NCBI GenBank assembly: GCA_045598325.1
Contig: JAZLLT010000031.1
Location: 1-64,000 of the forward strand
Length of the DNA: 64,000 nt
Source: RUG14130 sp045598325
GTDB taxonomy: Bacteria; Bacillota; Clostridia; Christensenellales; Aristaeellaceae
Direction of reading: 5' to 3'
Shown: positions 16,481 through 25,235 of the stretch, piece by piece
Layout: each line of letters opens with the position of its first letter
How positions within the stretch are numbered: position 1 is the stretch's first letter
Translations under genes and position numbers: made by a program
Notes under the pieces: model-generated
The model's input: only the letters and a program-made list of their open reading frames with translations
Told to the model about the DNA's origin: nothing
Databases searched by the model: none

Positions 16481-17597
16481 ATTTCTTCTTTTCTTTTACT
16501 TTGACTTGAATCTCCGCGCAGGTATCATCAAAAGCAATAATGCGGATTGTGCACTCCCCCGGCCCCACAGCATATAAATATTTGGTATTGGGATCATAGT
16601 AAGCCACAGACTCATCGGTAGATGTGGCATGCAGAGTATCCACCATGCGGGTCGGATGAACCAAAACCGTGACACTTTTGCGGTTGCCGGCAGTCATTGT
16701 GATGGATGACGATACGGAGGGTTTTATTTTTGTGATGGCATATTCCGTGGTATGAGTCATCGTCTCCCCGTCTGTTGTGAATACCGTAGTACCCGCGTTA
16801 TTATAGGAGGTAATGAACACCCGCGCGCCCATTTTCCTGGCGCAGTTGATGCGGTTTTGCTTGGGAATATCATCGGAAGCAGTGGAGAAAATGAAATATT
16901 CACAGGAAATCAGTTTTGCGGAATCATCCGCAAGACCAACATCGTGATGCGGACTCTTAAATACGGTGCAGTCAAACAGCCCGGGTTCCTCTTTCAGCAT
17001 CCGCTGCAGTACATCATTGGTAGTATCACCCGTCAACACAAAACTGTGATTGCCGAATGTCAGACGCAAAAGCAGTGAATTGCTGTTTTCATTACCATCC
17101 TTATAACTTGCCCAGCGGGTAATCTTGTCCGGACCGATACATTCGAGTATGGCTTCACCGATATAAAACACATCGCCGCGCTCGACATACTTTACTTCCG
17201 TTCCGTTCACGACATCCTTTTCCGCGCGGTTTTTGCAGTCTGACATCATCGCTTCGATGGCAAGGTCGTAATTCGTCAGAATGCATTCCGCGGGGATCTC
17301 GTTTAAAATGTAACCGGTGCAGCCCACATGATCCACATGACCATGGGTTCCGATATAGTATTTCAATGATTCGACGCCTTGTTCTTTCAGATATGTCACG
17401 ATTTTATCGCCGCGTCCGTGTCCGCCGCCGTCAATGAACGCCGATTCACCGTTACATTCAATCAAAATGGCATCATTTCTGCCCATATTCAGAAAATGAA
17501 CGGACAACTGCGTTTTAGACTCTGTTTCTTCCGCAAATACCGTACAGAAAACCATTGCGAGGCACAGAGTCACCGCCGCTAACCGTTTCAAAGTCAT
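16479..17597 (-). CDS. Secreted metallo-beta-lactamase-fold hydrolase, ComEC-like, with Ig-like C-terminus
   Basis: 372 residues. A Sec signal peptide (KRLAAVTLCLAMVFCTVFA) ends near residue 23. Residues 30-270 match the soluble MBL domain of ComEC: VHFLNMGRNDAILIECN, the metal motif THGHVDHVG, LLLRLTFGNHSFVLTGDT, SPHHD. A Big_2/Ig-like module follows (about 280-372; VTVLVHPTRM, VGPGECTIRIIAFDD). Stand-alone ComEC-like MBL proteins are proposed extracellular phosphodiesterases or DNases; the substrate is unproven. AGGAGAA precedes the ATG at 17597. Confidence 0.82.
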   Translation of the reverse strand: MTLKRLAAVTLCLAMVFCTVFAEETESKTQLSVHFLNMGRNDAILIECNGESAFIDGGGHGRGDKIVTYLKEQGVESLKYYIGTHGHVDHVGCTGYILNEIPAECILTNYDLAIEAMMSDCKNRAEKDVVNGTEVKYVERGDVFYIGEAILECIGPDKITRWASYKDGNENSNSLLLRLTFGNHSFVLTGDTTNDVLQRMLKEEPGLFDCTVFKSPHHDVGLADDSAKLISCEYFIFSTASDDIPKQNRINCARKMGARVFITSYNNAGTTVFTTDGETMTHTTEYAITKIKPSVSSSITMTAGNRKSVTVLVHPTRMVDTLHATSTDESVAYYDPNTKYLYAVGPGECTIRIIAFDDTCAEIQVKVKEKKK

Positions 17598-17680
17598 TTC
17601 ACTTCTCCTTAAACGCATATAAATACATTTTTATTCTATCATAAAACTCCGCAGAAGGCAAGCGGAAAATTTGTATATCA

Positions 17681-17704
17681 AAAAGCCGCCCAAAAGGGCG
17701 GCTT
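17681..17704 (-). terminator. Terminator of the ThuA gene
   Basis: AAGCCGCCC, loop AAAA, GGGCGGCTT; the leftward transcript ends in U's. Confidence 0.8.
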
Positions 17705-17715
17705 CATCAAAACCA

Positions 17716-18426
17716 TCAGAATTCGGGCTTCTTCACATGGGGGCAAACCAGTTCGCTCACGCGGTAATCGGGCTTTGCCCAATAGACGGCGTTGCGGATA
17801 ACGGTCTGCACATCCGGAATCTTGAAAGTGGGATTGCTCTCGTGACCGGGTTGGAAATAGAAGATTTTTCCGTTGCCGCGGCGGTAAGTCAGTCCGCTGC
17901 GGAAGACTTCGCCACCCTGATAGGAGCCGATGAACACGGTTTCCAGGGGTTCCGGCACATCAAAGGGCTCGCCGTAGGTCTCTTCCGACGGCAGATGGAT
18001 AAATCTGCCGATGCCTTTGGCGATGGGATGAGAAGGCTTGATATTCCAGACCAGTTCATAATCGCCGTCTTCGCGCCAGGTCAGGTTGCAGGTAGTGCCC
18101 ATGAGCAGGCGGAAAGGCTTGGAATGATGACCGGAATGCAGGAAAATCATGCCCATTCCCTTGAGCACTTCCTGCTGGACGCGCTGCGCGACCTCATCGG
18201 GCACCTTGTCGTGCGCCATGTGGCCCCACCAGATGAGTACATCGGTATCCGCCAGCGCTTCCGCGGTCAGATCGTTCACGGTCTCCAGCGTGTAAGTCTT
18301 CACGCTGATCTCATCACTTTCCAGAAACTTTTTGATCTCGCCGTGGATTCCATCGGGATAAACCGCGTGGATCCGCTCATTGTTCTGCTCATGCAGATAC
18401 TCATTGTAAATGCTGACTTTGATCAT
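17716..18426 (-). CDS. ThuA-like (trehalose utilisation) domain protein
   Basis: 236 residues covering the full ThuA fold, a class-I glutamine-amidotransferase-like domain. Visible are the N-terminal VSIYNEYLHEQNN, DVLIWWGHMAHD, GMIFLHSGHHSKPF (the family's GxHS region), and the C-terminal GNGKIFYFQPGHE. The family is linked to sugar use, but its reaction is not settled. Good ribosome site (GGAGG). It is downstream of yegP, separated from it by a terminator, and so probably has its own promoter. Confidence 0.85.
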   Translation of the reverse strand: MIKVSIYNEYLHEQNNERIHAVYPDGIHGEIKKFLESDEISVKTYTLETVNDLTAEALADTDVLIWWGHMAHDKVPDEVAQRVQQEVLKGMGMIFLHSGHHSKPFRLLMGTTCNLTWREDGDYELVWNIKPSHPIAKGIGRFIHLPSEETYGEPFDVPEPLETVFIGSYQGGEVFRSGLTYRRGNGKIFYFQPGHESNPTFKIPDVQTVIRNAVYWAKPDYRVSELVCPHVKKPEF

Positions 18427-18446
18427 TTTTTTCCTCCGAATATCAC

Positions 18447-18469
18447 AAAAGCCGCCCCGAAAGGCGGCT
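18447..18469 (-). terminator. Terminator of the yegP-like gene
   Basis: AGCCGCC, loop CCGAAA, GGCGGCT, with a T-tract on the leftward strand. Confidence 0.75.
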
Positions 18470-18480
18470 CAAGGGAATAC

Positions 18481-18852
18481 TTATTCCTCGACTTCGATCT
18501 TGCCTTCGGCGGCGTTCTTGCGGACGGACTCGATGCCGTTCACGCAGCTTGCCATGGCCTTGTAGCCTTCGCTGACCGCGATGATCTCGCCGTTGGTGGC
18601 CTTGAGGCGGAAACGGATCTCGCCGGCCTTGTCGGTGTAGATTTCAAACTTGGGATGCTTCTGAGCGGCGAAGCCTTCCACGGTCTGATCTTCCACATTG
18701 GCGATGGGAGCGTTCTTGATGACGCTGGCTACGCCCTTCTTGCAGCCTGCTTCGCTGGTGTAGACTTCGCTGGTGGCGATGATTTCGCCGTTGCTGGCCT
18801 TAAGGTCGAACTTGATGCCGGTGTTGGTCTTACGGATGACGAATTTTCCCAT
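18481..18852 (-). CDS. YegP family protein, two DUF1508 repeats
   Basis: 123 residues made of two tandem DUF1508 units (about 1-55 and 65-118). Each contains the repeat core LKASNGEIIATSE / LKATNGEIIAVSE followed by a Cys-Gly/Asn segment. Widespread small cytoplasmic family with no settled biochemical role. Strong GGAGG ribosome site. A parS-like site lies 35 bases upstream of its start. Confidence 0.88.
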   Translation of the reverse strand: MGKFVIRKTNTGIKFDLKASNGEIIATSEVYTSEAGCKKGVASVIKNAPIANVEDQTVEGFAAQKHPKFEIYTDKAGEIRFRLKATNGEIIAVSEGYKAMASCVNGIESVRKNAAEGKIEVEE

Positions 18853-18887
18853 GGTGATTCCTCCTAAAATGATTTTATCTCTACAAT

Positions 18888-18903
18888 TGTTTCATGTGAA
18901 ACA
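18888..18903. promoter_or_regulatory. parS-like ParB binding site 1
   Basis: TGTTTCATGTGAAACA differs from the Bacillus-type parS consensus (TGTTNCACGTGAAACA) at one central base. It lies between the cvpA stop and the yegP start. The same 16-mer occurs in reverse orientation at 20726. Chromosome-segregation protein ParB loads at such sites near oriC. Confidence 0.75.
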
Positions 18904-19515
18904 TTACAGACCCAGTACTTTGGCGCCGATGCCGAACAGATCGGACAGCGCGGATTCGGAATTCGTGAAAAAGCGTCCGAGAGCGGATTCCTTAAGGAGC
19001 GTGTCCACGATTTCTGTATCAATTGGAGCGATGATGACGGGAAGCGCCGCAACAATCAGGCAGATGATGCAGTAAGCGCGGAGGATTCCGAGCAAACCGC
19101 CCAGAAAACCGTCAAAAACGCGGAGTTTGGGCATGCGGAACACATTGTTGATCAGATTCACGACGAGCATGATGGCGAAAAACACCAGCGCGAACATGAG
19201 CACATAGGAACCGATATTAAAGATCTTTTCTAAGAATTTCACAGTTAATGAATCAATGCCATTGATATCAATCTGAAGCAAGTTACTGAATTTAGTTACA
19301 ATACCTTCAATCTGATCAGACAGACTGTTCTGAAGCCAGATACGGAAATCGGAATCCATGAGCGCGTTCACAAGAGAAGTGCGCAGTCCGGAAGCCAGAA
19401 AACTGGCAACTGCCATGGCGATGCAGGCAAGGAACGAGGTGATCAGGCCCTTCTGCAGGCCGGAAATGAAGCCGAGAACCAGAATACCGATGAAAAGAAT
19501 GTCCACAATACCCAT
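18904..19515 (-). CDS. CvpA family membrane protein
   Basis: 203 residues with about four membrane segments: residues 5-45 (DILFIGILVLGFISGLQKGL, then FLACIAMAVASFLASG), about 100-125 and 145-170. The start GxxDxxxxxxxxxGxxxGxxxG is characteristic of CvpA. The family is tied to envelope integrity and, originally, colicin V production in E. coli; its molecular role is unclear. GGAGG before the ATG. Twelve bases after the DUF5711-like gene, so cotranscribed. Confidence 0.85.
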   Translation of the reverse strand: MGIVDILFIGILVLGFISGLQKGLITSFLACIAMAVASFLASGLRTSLVNALMDSDFRIWLQNSLSDQIEGIVTKFSNLLQIDINGIDSLTVKFLEKIFNIGSYVLMFALVFFAIMLVVNLINNVFRMPKLRVFDGFLGGLLGILRAYCIICLIVAALPVIIAPIDTEIVDTLLKESALGRFFTNSESALSDLFGIGAKVLGL

Positions 19516-19527
19516 GAAATATCCTCC

Positions 19528-20634
19528 TTAAGCCGCGGGAAGTTTGATCATGTAGATGAAATTTCCGCCGGTGACCACGGCTACATTATTATTGGTGATG
19601 CCGATGACTTCGTCCACAGCCATGGGAAGTTCATAGACATTCTGTTGGGTGCTCTTGTAATTTCCGATGACGAGATGGCTTCCCGAGAAGCCGTAAACGG
19701 TGTTTCCGCGGCAAATCAGGCGGCTGCACGCCTCGGGCAGATGCATCATGAACTCCTCATTGCCCTTGATGCAGCGGATATCCTTGATGGCGATGTCCTG
19801 CGCCGACTGACTGTTGGGAACGAACAGCATCAGCGGATCATCGGTGGTCGTACTGTCGATGGCTTCCAGATACCAGCCATAGACGGTTACACGCTGATCT
19901 TCTTTCTCTACGCCCGTATAGTCATATACGCGCATATAGTCGGTGCCGACCGCGCAGATGTAACTGGAACGGAACATGACCTGATAGATTACCTGCTCCA
20001 TATCGGTGATGGCGCCGGTTTCCCGCTTGCCGGGTTTATAGGTGCTGATCTTGCAGGTCGGCAGGCTGCCCGTGGAATCGAGGGTCATCAGCCAGAACAG
20101 TTCGCGTCCCTCGAAGAAACCGCAGTCAATGACCGTCAATCCGTCCAGTTCCGTCAGAGTATCCACGATATTTCCGTACAGATCCGTGAGCACCACGGTG
20201 GAAGAATGTTCGGGAGCCAGCACCATCGCGGCATAGCGGTCGCCGACAACGGCGGAAATGATATCACTTTGCGCCGTGACGGAACCCATCGTGCCGCCGG
20301 TATCTTTATCGATGATGCGCAGGCGGGAGCCGCTCCATACGGCAATACCCTGATTGGTGACCGAGAAATCCGAACCGCTGTCGACGCCCACATTCCACTC
20401 GAATTTTCCCGAGGAAGTCACGCAGTGCAGCGAGCCCGCTTCCAGATAATAAACATAGTCGCCGATGGTCTGCACATTGCCGTTGTTTGTGGTATTGAGC
20501 CGCACCGCGCTCTTGAGCGGGATGTTTCCGCTGTGGGAGGCGATGAGGGCGATACCGAGGGCAATGAGCACGACCAGCACCGTGAGCAGAATGGTTTTGT
20601 TTCTGTCCAGCGGTTTCCGAAGATCAAGTTCCAT
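19528..20634 (-). CDS. Membrane-anchored beta-propeller protein (DUF5711-like)
   Basis: 368 residues. A short basic N-terminus precedes one membrane segment (about 15-35; ILLTVLVVLIALGIALIA), after which an extracytoplasmic domain of repeated blades follows (YVYYLEAGSLHCV, GIAVWSGSRLRIIDKDTG, YMRVYDYTG, NTVYGFSGSHLVI). The layout fits the DUF5711 family common in Clostridia. No enzymatic motif is seen; a scaffold or sensor role in the envelope is inferred. Operon with cvpA. Confidence 0.75.
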   Translation of the reverse strand: MELDLRKPLDRNKTILLTVLVVLIALGIALIASHSGNIPLKSAVRLNTTNNGNVQTIGDYVYYLEAGSLHCVTSSGKFEWNVGVDSGSDFSVTNQGIAVWSGSRLRIIDKDTGGTMGSVTAQSDIISAVVGDRYAAMVLAPEHSSTVVLTDLYGNIVDTLTELDGLTVIDCGFFEGRELFWLMTLDSTGSLPTCKISTYKPGKRETGAITDMEQVIYQVMFRSSYICAVGTDYMRVYDYTGVEKEDQRVTVYGWYLEAIDSTTTDDPLMLFVPNSQSAQDIAIKDIRCIKGNEEFMMHLPEACSRLICRGNTVYGFSGSHLVIGNYKSTQQNVYELPMAVDEVIGITNNNVAVVTGGNFIYMIKLPAA

Positions 20635-20651
20635 TAAATTCCTCGCAGGTC

Positions 20652-20679
20652 TTGAAATTTATCTACATTATATTATAAT
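20652..20679 (+). promoter_or_regulatory. Promoter of the metallophosphoesterase/ABC exporter operon
   Basis: TTGAAA (20652-20657), 16 bases, TATAAT (20674-20679). TATTATAATA is itself palindromic and might also serve the leftward gene. Confidence 0.5.
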
Positions 20680-20725
20680 AGATAAATCGAAACTATGCAA
20701 CACCAAAAAGCAAATTTTGTTGGAC

Positions 20726-20741
20726 TGTTTCACATGAAACA
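20726..20741. promoter_or_regulatory. parS-like ParB binding site 2
   Basis: TGTTTCACATGAAACA is the exact reverse complement of the site at 18888-18903. It lies in the leader of the metallophosphoesterase gene. Two identical 16-mers 1.8 kb apart, about 20 kb from oriC, support parS identity. Confidence 0.75.
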
Positions 20742-20759
20742 TTCCGGAAAGAGCGGGAA

Positions 20760-21650
20760 ATGAGCAAAAGCAGAAGAAAATCGCCCGGGAAAGCGGTCGT
20801 TCTGACCCTGATCCTGGTATTTGTCTGCGTTTTGCTTTACGGAACGGTCAACGCGCGCATCGTGCGGGTCATGAATGTGGTGGCGGATGTACGCAATCTG
20901 GACAGCCGTCTGGACGGTTACCGGATCCTGTATGTGAGCGATTTCAAGATTTCGAACAACGCGGAAGCACGGCAGGCGGCGAATCTGCTCAAAAAGCTCT
21001 GCGGACTGGAGCCGGATATCCTGATCATCGGCGGAGATGTAACCGGAAAAAACCTCATTCAGTTCGCGCGAACCTTGTTTTCCAAGGACGAGATATCCGC
21101 GGTATCGGACGAACTGACGCAGGCGCGGGACAATTTCTTCCTGAAACTGGGTGCTCTTTCCGTTCCCTGTTACATTGTGCCCGGCGATGAAGATCAGGTC
21201 ATGAGCCCGGAAACCCAGCAGTTGACCAAGGTCACCATGCTTTCCGGCAGTTGGGTGGATCTCAATGTGCGCGGCGCGTCCGTGGTCATTGCAGGCGCAC
21301 CCGATTATAAAGCGGGCAAATCCATCAACAAAAGCGATTATTACGACAAAAACGCGGATTTCTACCTGTTTGTGAGCCACGATCCGCGGTATTTGCGGGA
21401 TATTTCCCTGCTCAAACGCTGGGACGGCAAGCCGCTCACGGACATGGCGCTCTCCGCTCACACCCTCGGCGGGCAGGTCAACATCGCGGGCATGCATCTG
21501 CTTTACGGCGATGTGACCGAAAGTTATGAGTCCTCCATGGCTCTGGATGTCAATACTCTCATTTCCGAAGGCATCGGCACGGAATATCTGCCCGTCCGCA
21601 TCGGTACAAAACCCACGGCCTATCTCATTACGCTGCAGAGAGCGAGGTGA
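20760..21650 (+). CDS. Membrane-anchored metallophosphoesterase-like protein with altered active site
   Basis: 296 residues: a basic start, one membrane segment (12-31), then a YkuE-like calcineurin fold. The family's DxH is DFK here (SDFKISN), GNHD is GDED (VPGDEDQ), the SHxP is kept (VSHDPRY), and GHTHGGQ is AHTLGGQ. GGD (IIGGDVTG) remains. With several metal ligands lost it is likely not an active phosphoesterase, though the fold is kept. It starts the operon with the ABC exporter (6 bases before the next ATG). Confidence 0.75.
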   Translation: MSKSRRKSPGKAVVLTLILVFVCVLLYGTVNARIVRVMNVVADVRNLDSRLDGYRILYVSDFKISNNAEARQAANLLKKLCGLEPDILIIGGDVTGKNLIQFARTLFSKDEISAVSDELTQARDNFFLKLGALSVPCYIVPGDEDQVMSPETQQLTKVTMLSGSWVDLNVRGASVVIAGAPDYKAGKSINKSDYYDKNADFYLFVSHDPRYLRDISLLKRWDGKPLTDMALSAHTLGGQVNIAGMHLLYGDVTESYESSMALDVNTLISEGIGTEYLPVRIGTKPTAYLITLQRAR

Positions 21651-21656
21651 TCCGAT

Positions 21657-23369
21657 ATGATTCGCGATTTCTTCAAAAAATACGGCTGGCGCTACATCCC
21701 GGGCATCCTTTTCATGCTCGCCTGCTCCTATATCCAGACCCGCTCACCTCTGGCGCTGGGCAGCGCCATTGAAATGGCGACCAAGGGCAACTGGGATCTG
21801 TTCATCCGCGAGGCGCTCAATATCCTGTATATCGCCCTTGCCGTGTTCGTCACCCGCTTTGCCTGGCGCTGGTTCGTGGTGCGCACCAGCCGCGAGATGG
21901 AAGTTTATCTCCGCGACAGGCTCTATACCCATCTATTGAATCTTCCCGTCGGTTATTTTTCCACCGCCCGCTCGGGCGACCTCATGGCGTACGCCATCAA
22001 CGATGTGAACGCCGTGCGCATGATGTTCGGCATAGTCGTTGCCCAGTTCGTCAACTCCATTTCCTCGCTGCTGTTCTCGGTGGGGGAAATGGGCGCCAAC
22101 ATCAACCTGAGCCTCACGGTGTATTCACTGCTTCCCGTTCCCGTGGCGCTGTTTACCGTGTTCGCTCTGGGTACGCTCATCCGCAAGCGCGCCAAATACG
22201 CCCAGGATATGTTCTCCAAGATTTCCGGGCATGTGCAGGAAAACATCAACGGCATGCGCGTCATCAAGGCGTTTGCCCAGGAAAAACCACAGTATGCAGA
22301 GTATGAAAAGGAAAGCAACGAAAAGCGCCGCGCCAATTTGAAATGGTATTTTACCGCCGCCTACATGGATCCCATCATCAAGTCCGTCTTCGGCGTTTCC
22401 TACGCGGTCGGCCTCATTTATGGCGGAAAACTGGTGATGAACGGCTCCATGACCCTCGCGGATTACATCGCCTTCAACTCATACCTCACCATGATCGTCA
22501 ATCCCATCATCATGATCGGGCGCATCAACAACAACCTCCAGCGCGGTCTTGCCAGTTACAACCGCCTGAAGACCCTGATGGACATTCCCGAAGTGCCCGC
22601 TTTTGACGACAAGGACGACGGCAGCGCCATTCGTCCCTCCATCACCGCCGCCCATCTTTCCTGGCAGTATGAGGACAGCGACATCAAGGCGCTCGACGAC
22701 ATCGGTTTTGAACTGAAGGAAGGCAAGATGCTGGGCATCGTCGGTCCCACCGGCAGCGGCAAGACCACGATCCTTTCTCTCATCCTCAAACTCATCGTGC
22801 CCGAACAAGGGATGCTTTCCATCGGCGGACGCGATATTTCCGAGATTCCCGCCGTGACCCTGCGCAAAAACCTCGGTTATGTACCGCAGGACGGCTTTAT
22901 GTTCGATGAAAGCATCCTCGAAAATGTCCGCTTCTTCTCGGACGCCACCGACGACGAAGTCAAACATTACCTCGACATCGCCTGCATGACGGGGGATATC
23001 GAAAAGATGCCCGACGGCGTCAACACCGGCTGCGGCGAGCGGGGCAACCATCTCTCGGGCGGACAGCGCCAGAGGGTCGCTTTGGCGCGCGCGCTGGCAA
23101 GAAAGCCCGAAATTCTGTTGCTCGACGACACATTGTCCGCCGTAGACGCACACACCGAGGAAACCATCCTGAATAATCTGAAAAGCGAACTTCATAACCG
23201 CAGCTGCGTGGTCATCGCCCACAGGCTCTCCGCCGTGCGCAATGCGGACGAGATCATCTATCTGGAAGACGGGCGCATCACCGAGCGCGGCACCCACGAG
23301 GAACTGATGGCGCTGGGCGGCGGTTATGCCCGCATGTACGAGCAGCAGCACAAAAAGGAGGACGCCTGA
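21657..23369 (+). CDS. ABC exporter half, degenerate-site subunit (BmrC-like)
   Basis: 570 residues: six-helix export domain (about 15-310), nucleotide-binding domain (about 330-560). Walker A GPTGSGKTT; signature LSGGQRQR; Walker B ILLLDDTLSAVD, where the catalytic Glu is Asp; H-loop VIAHRL. The Glu-to-Asp change is the hallmark of one half of heterodimeric multidrug or lipid exporters (BmrCD, TM287/288). No C39 peptidase domain. The partner gene follows one base later. Confidence 0.92.
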   Translation: MIRDFFKKYGWRYIPGILFMLACSYIQTRSPLALGSAIEMATKGNWDLFIREALNILYIALAVFVTRFAWRWFVVRTSREMEVYLRDRLYTHLLNLPVGYFSTARSGDLMAYAINDVNAVRMMFGIVVAQFVNSISSLLFSVGEMGANINLSLTVYSLLPVPVALFTVFALGTLIRKRAKYAQDMFSKISGHVQENINGMRVIKAFAQEKPQYAEYEKESNEKRRANLKWYFTAAYMDPIIKSVFGVSYAVGLIYGGKLVMNGSMTLADYIAFNSYLTMIVNPIIMIGRINNNLQRGLASYNRLKTLMDIPEVPAFDDKDDGSAIRPSITAAHLSWQYEDSDIKALDDIGFELKEGKMLGIVGPTGSGKTTILSLILKLIVPEQGMLSIGGRDISEIPAVTLRKNLGYVPQDGFMFDESILENVRFFSDATDDEVKHYLDIACMTGDIEKMPDGVNTGCGERGNHLSGGQRQRVALARALARKPEILLLDDTLSAVDAHTEETILNNLKSELHNRSCVVIAHRLSAVRNADEIIYLEDGRITERGTHEELMALGGGYARMYEQQHKKEDA

Positions 23370-23370
23370 C

Positions 23371-25185
23371 ATGGAAAAGCAGTCAAAGCAGGTCAAACGC
23401 TCCTCCGTACTCTGGCTCGTGACCCTCATGAAGCCCTTCATCTGGCGCATCCTGCTGGTCACCGTGCTCATCGTTCTGGCAAACGCCGCGGACCTTCTGA
23501 AGCCCCGCATCTATGCCGCCATTATTGATGATTTCCTGCCCAACAACGGACAAAACGCAACGGGCGGCTGGCTCACCGGCACCCTTACGGGTCTTGGCGT
23601 CAGTTATTTCGCGGTCATCTTCATTTCCGCGGTCTCCTCGCTCCTGCAGAGCCACATGATCACCTCCATCTGCCAGCGGATCCTCCACGAGACCCGCATG
23701 AAGGTGTTCGACCACATCCACAGGATGAAACTGAAGGATCTGGACGGCATGGGCTCCGGACGCCTGCTGACCCGCGCCACCAACGACATCGAGGCGCTGG
23801 ACGAATTCTACGGCGATGTGCTGTCGGGTCTGTTCCGCGACATTTTCCTTTTGACCGGCATCATCGTGATGATGTTCACGATGAACGCGCGGCTGGCGCT
23901 CACCGGTTTCGCGGCGGTGCCCGTTATCGTTGCCATCACGCTTCTGTGCCGCGGCGCCCTCAAACGGAATTTCGCCAAGATGAAGGCGATCATCGGCCAC
24001 ATCAACGGCTTCATCGCCGAGAGTCTCTCCGGCATCCGCGTCATCAAGTCCTTCTCCCGCGAAAAGGAGAAGTGCGAACAACTTTATGAACTGGACCGCG
24101 CCTACAAGAAGACCACCATGTTCCAGGTGCTCATCAACGGTATCCTGCGTCCCGTCATGGAAGTGGTGAACGCCGCCGCCATCGTGCTGGTGCTCATCGT
24201 GGGCTTTCGTCTTGCGGGCTCCGATGTGGGCATCGCCGAAGCGGGCGTGCTGGTCGCCATGACCACCTACATCAGGCAGTTCTTCGAGCCCATCAATGAC
24301 CTCGCCGAAAAATACAACACCGTCCAAAGTTCGCTTGTGTCCGCCGACCGCATACGGTCCTTGCTGGAACGGGAAGACGATCTGGAGGATGACAAAGAAG
24401 ACGGATACGACGCCCCCATCGTGGGCGAAGTGGAATTCCGGGATGTCTGGTTCGCCTATAATGAGGAAAACTGGGTACTCAAAGGCCTCTCGTTCCATGT
24501 GAAACCGGGGGAGAGGGTGGCATTTGTAGGCGCGACCGGCGCGGGCAAGACCACCGTCATTTCCCTGCTTTCCCACTTCTACACCGTACAGAAGGGTGAG
24601 ATCCTCATCGACGGCGTCAATGTGAACGACTGGAAACTGTCCGCACTGCGCAGACAAATCGGCGTCGTGCTGCAGGATGTGTTCCTGTTCGTGGGCACCG
24701 TGGCGGATAATGTGCGCATCCACGAGCCCATCAGCGATGAGGAGGTCATGCAGGCAATCACCCTCGCCCGCGCGGACGAGTTCGTCGGCAAACTTCCGGG
24801 CGGCATGGAGCATGCGGTCGCCGAGCGCGGCGCCACCTTCTCAACGGGCGAAAGACAGCTCATCTCCTTTGCCCGCGCCATCGCCCACAAGCCCCACATC
24901 CTCGTCCTCGATGAGGCGACCGCAAACATCGACTCCGACACGGAAGCGCTGCTGCAGGAAAGCATCGAGAATATTTCGAGAAACAAGACTTCCATCTTCA
25001 TCGCCCACCGCCTGTCCACGATCCGTTTCTGCGACCGCATCTATTATCTCGAAAACGGCACGGTCTACGAGAGCGGCAATCATGAAGAACTGATGAAAAA
25101 GGACGGAAAATACGCGGCGCTCATCAAAGCGGGGCAGGAAGTGGACGACGCCGAAGCGGCGAAAAAACAAAACGCGGGCAGATGA
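23371..25185 (+). CDS. ABC exporter half, catalytic subunit (BmrD-like)
   Basis: 604 residues from the ATG at 23371, with GGAGG 11 bases upstream. Export domain about 25-330; nucleotide-binding domain about 360-590. Walker A GATGAGKTT, canonical Walker B ILVLDEATANID, H-loop FIAHRL, but the signature is FSTGERQ rather than LSGGQ. Combined with its partner's Asp this makes one weak and one consensus ATP site. Substrate unknown; drugs, lipids or peptides are all possible. Confidence 0.92.
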   Translation: MEKQSKQVKRSSVLWLVTLMKPFIWRILLVTVLIVLANAADLLKPRIYAAIIDDFLPNNGQNATGGWLTGTLTGLGVSYFAVIFISAVSSLLQSHMITSICQRILHETRMKVFDHIHRMKLKDLDGMGSGRLLTRATNDIEALDEFYGDVLSGLFRDIFLLTGIIVMMFTMNARLALTGFAAVPVIVAITLLCRGALKRNFAKMKAIIGHINGFIAESLSGIRVIKSFSREKEKCEQLYELDRAYKKTTMFQVLINGILRPVMEVVNAAAIVLVLIVGFRLAGSDVGIAEAGVLVAMTTYIRQFFEPINDLAEKYNTVQSSLVSADRIRSLLEREDDLEDDKEDGYDAPIVGEVEFRDVWFAYNEENWVLKGLSFHVKPGERVAFVGATGAGKTTVISLLSHFYTVQKGEILIDGVNVNDWKLSALRRQIGVVLQDVFLFVGTVADNVRIHEPISDEEVMQAITLARADEFVGKLPGGMEHAVAERGATFSTGERQLISFARAIAHKPHILVLDEATANIDSDTEALLQESIENISRNKTSIFIAHRLSTIRFCDRIYYLENGTVYESGNHEELMKKDGKYAALIKAGQEVDDAEAAKKQNAGR

Positions 25186-25235
25186 TAGCCGCCCGCCATC
25201 CAATCAAAATCATAATTCATATAGGAGGTATCCCC

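Noticed and set aside
21657..25185. The ABC exporter pair as the transporter for the leader-LysM protein
   Set aside because: Neither half has the N-terminal C39 peptidase needed to cut double-glycine leaders, and the genes are 18 kb away.
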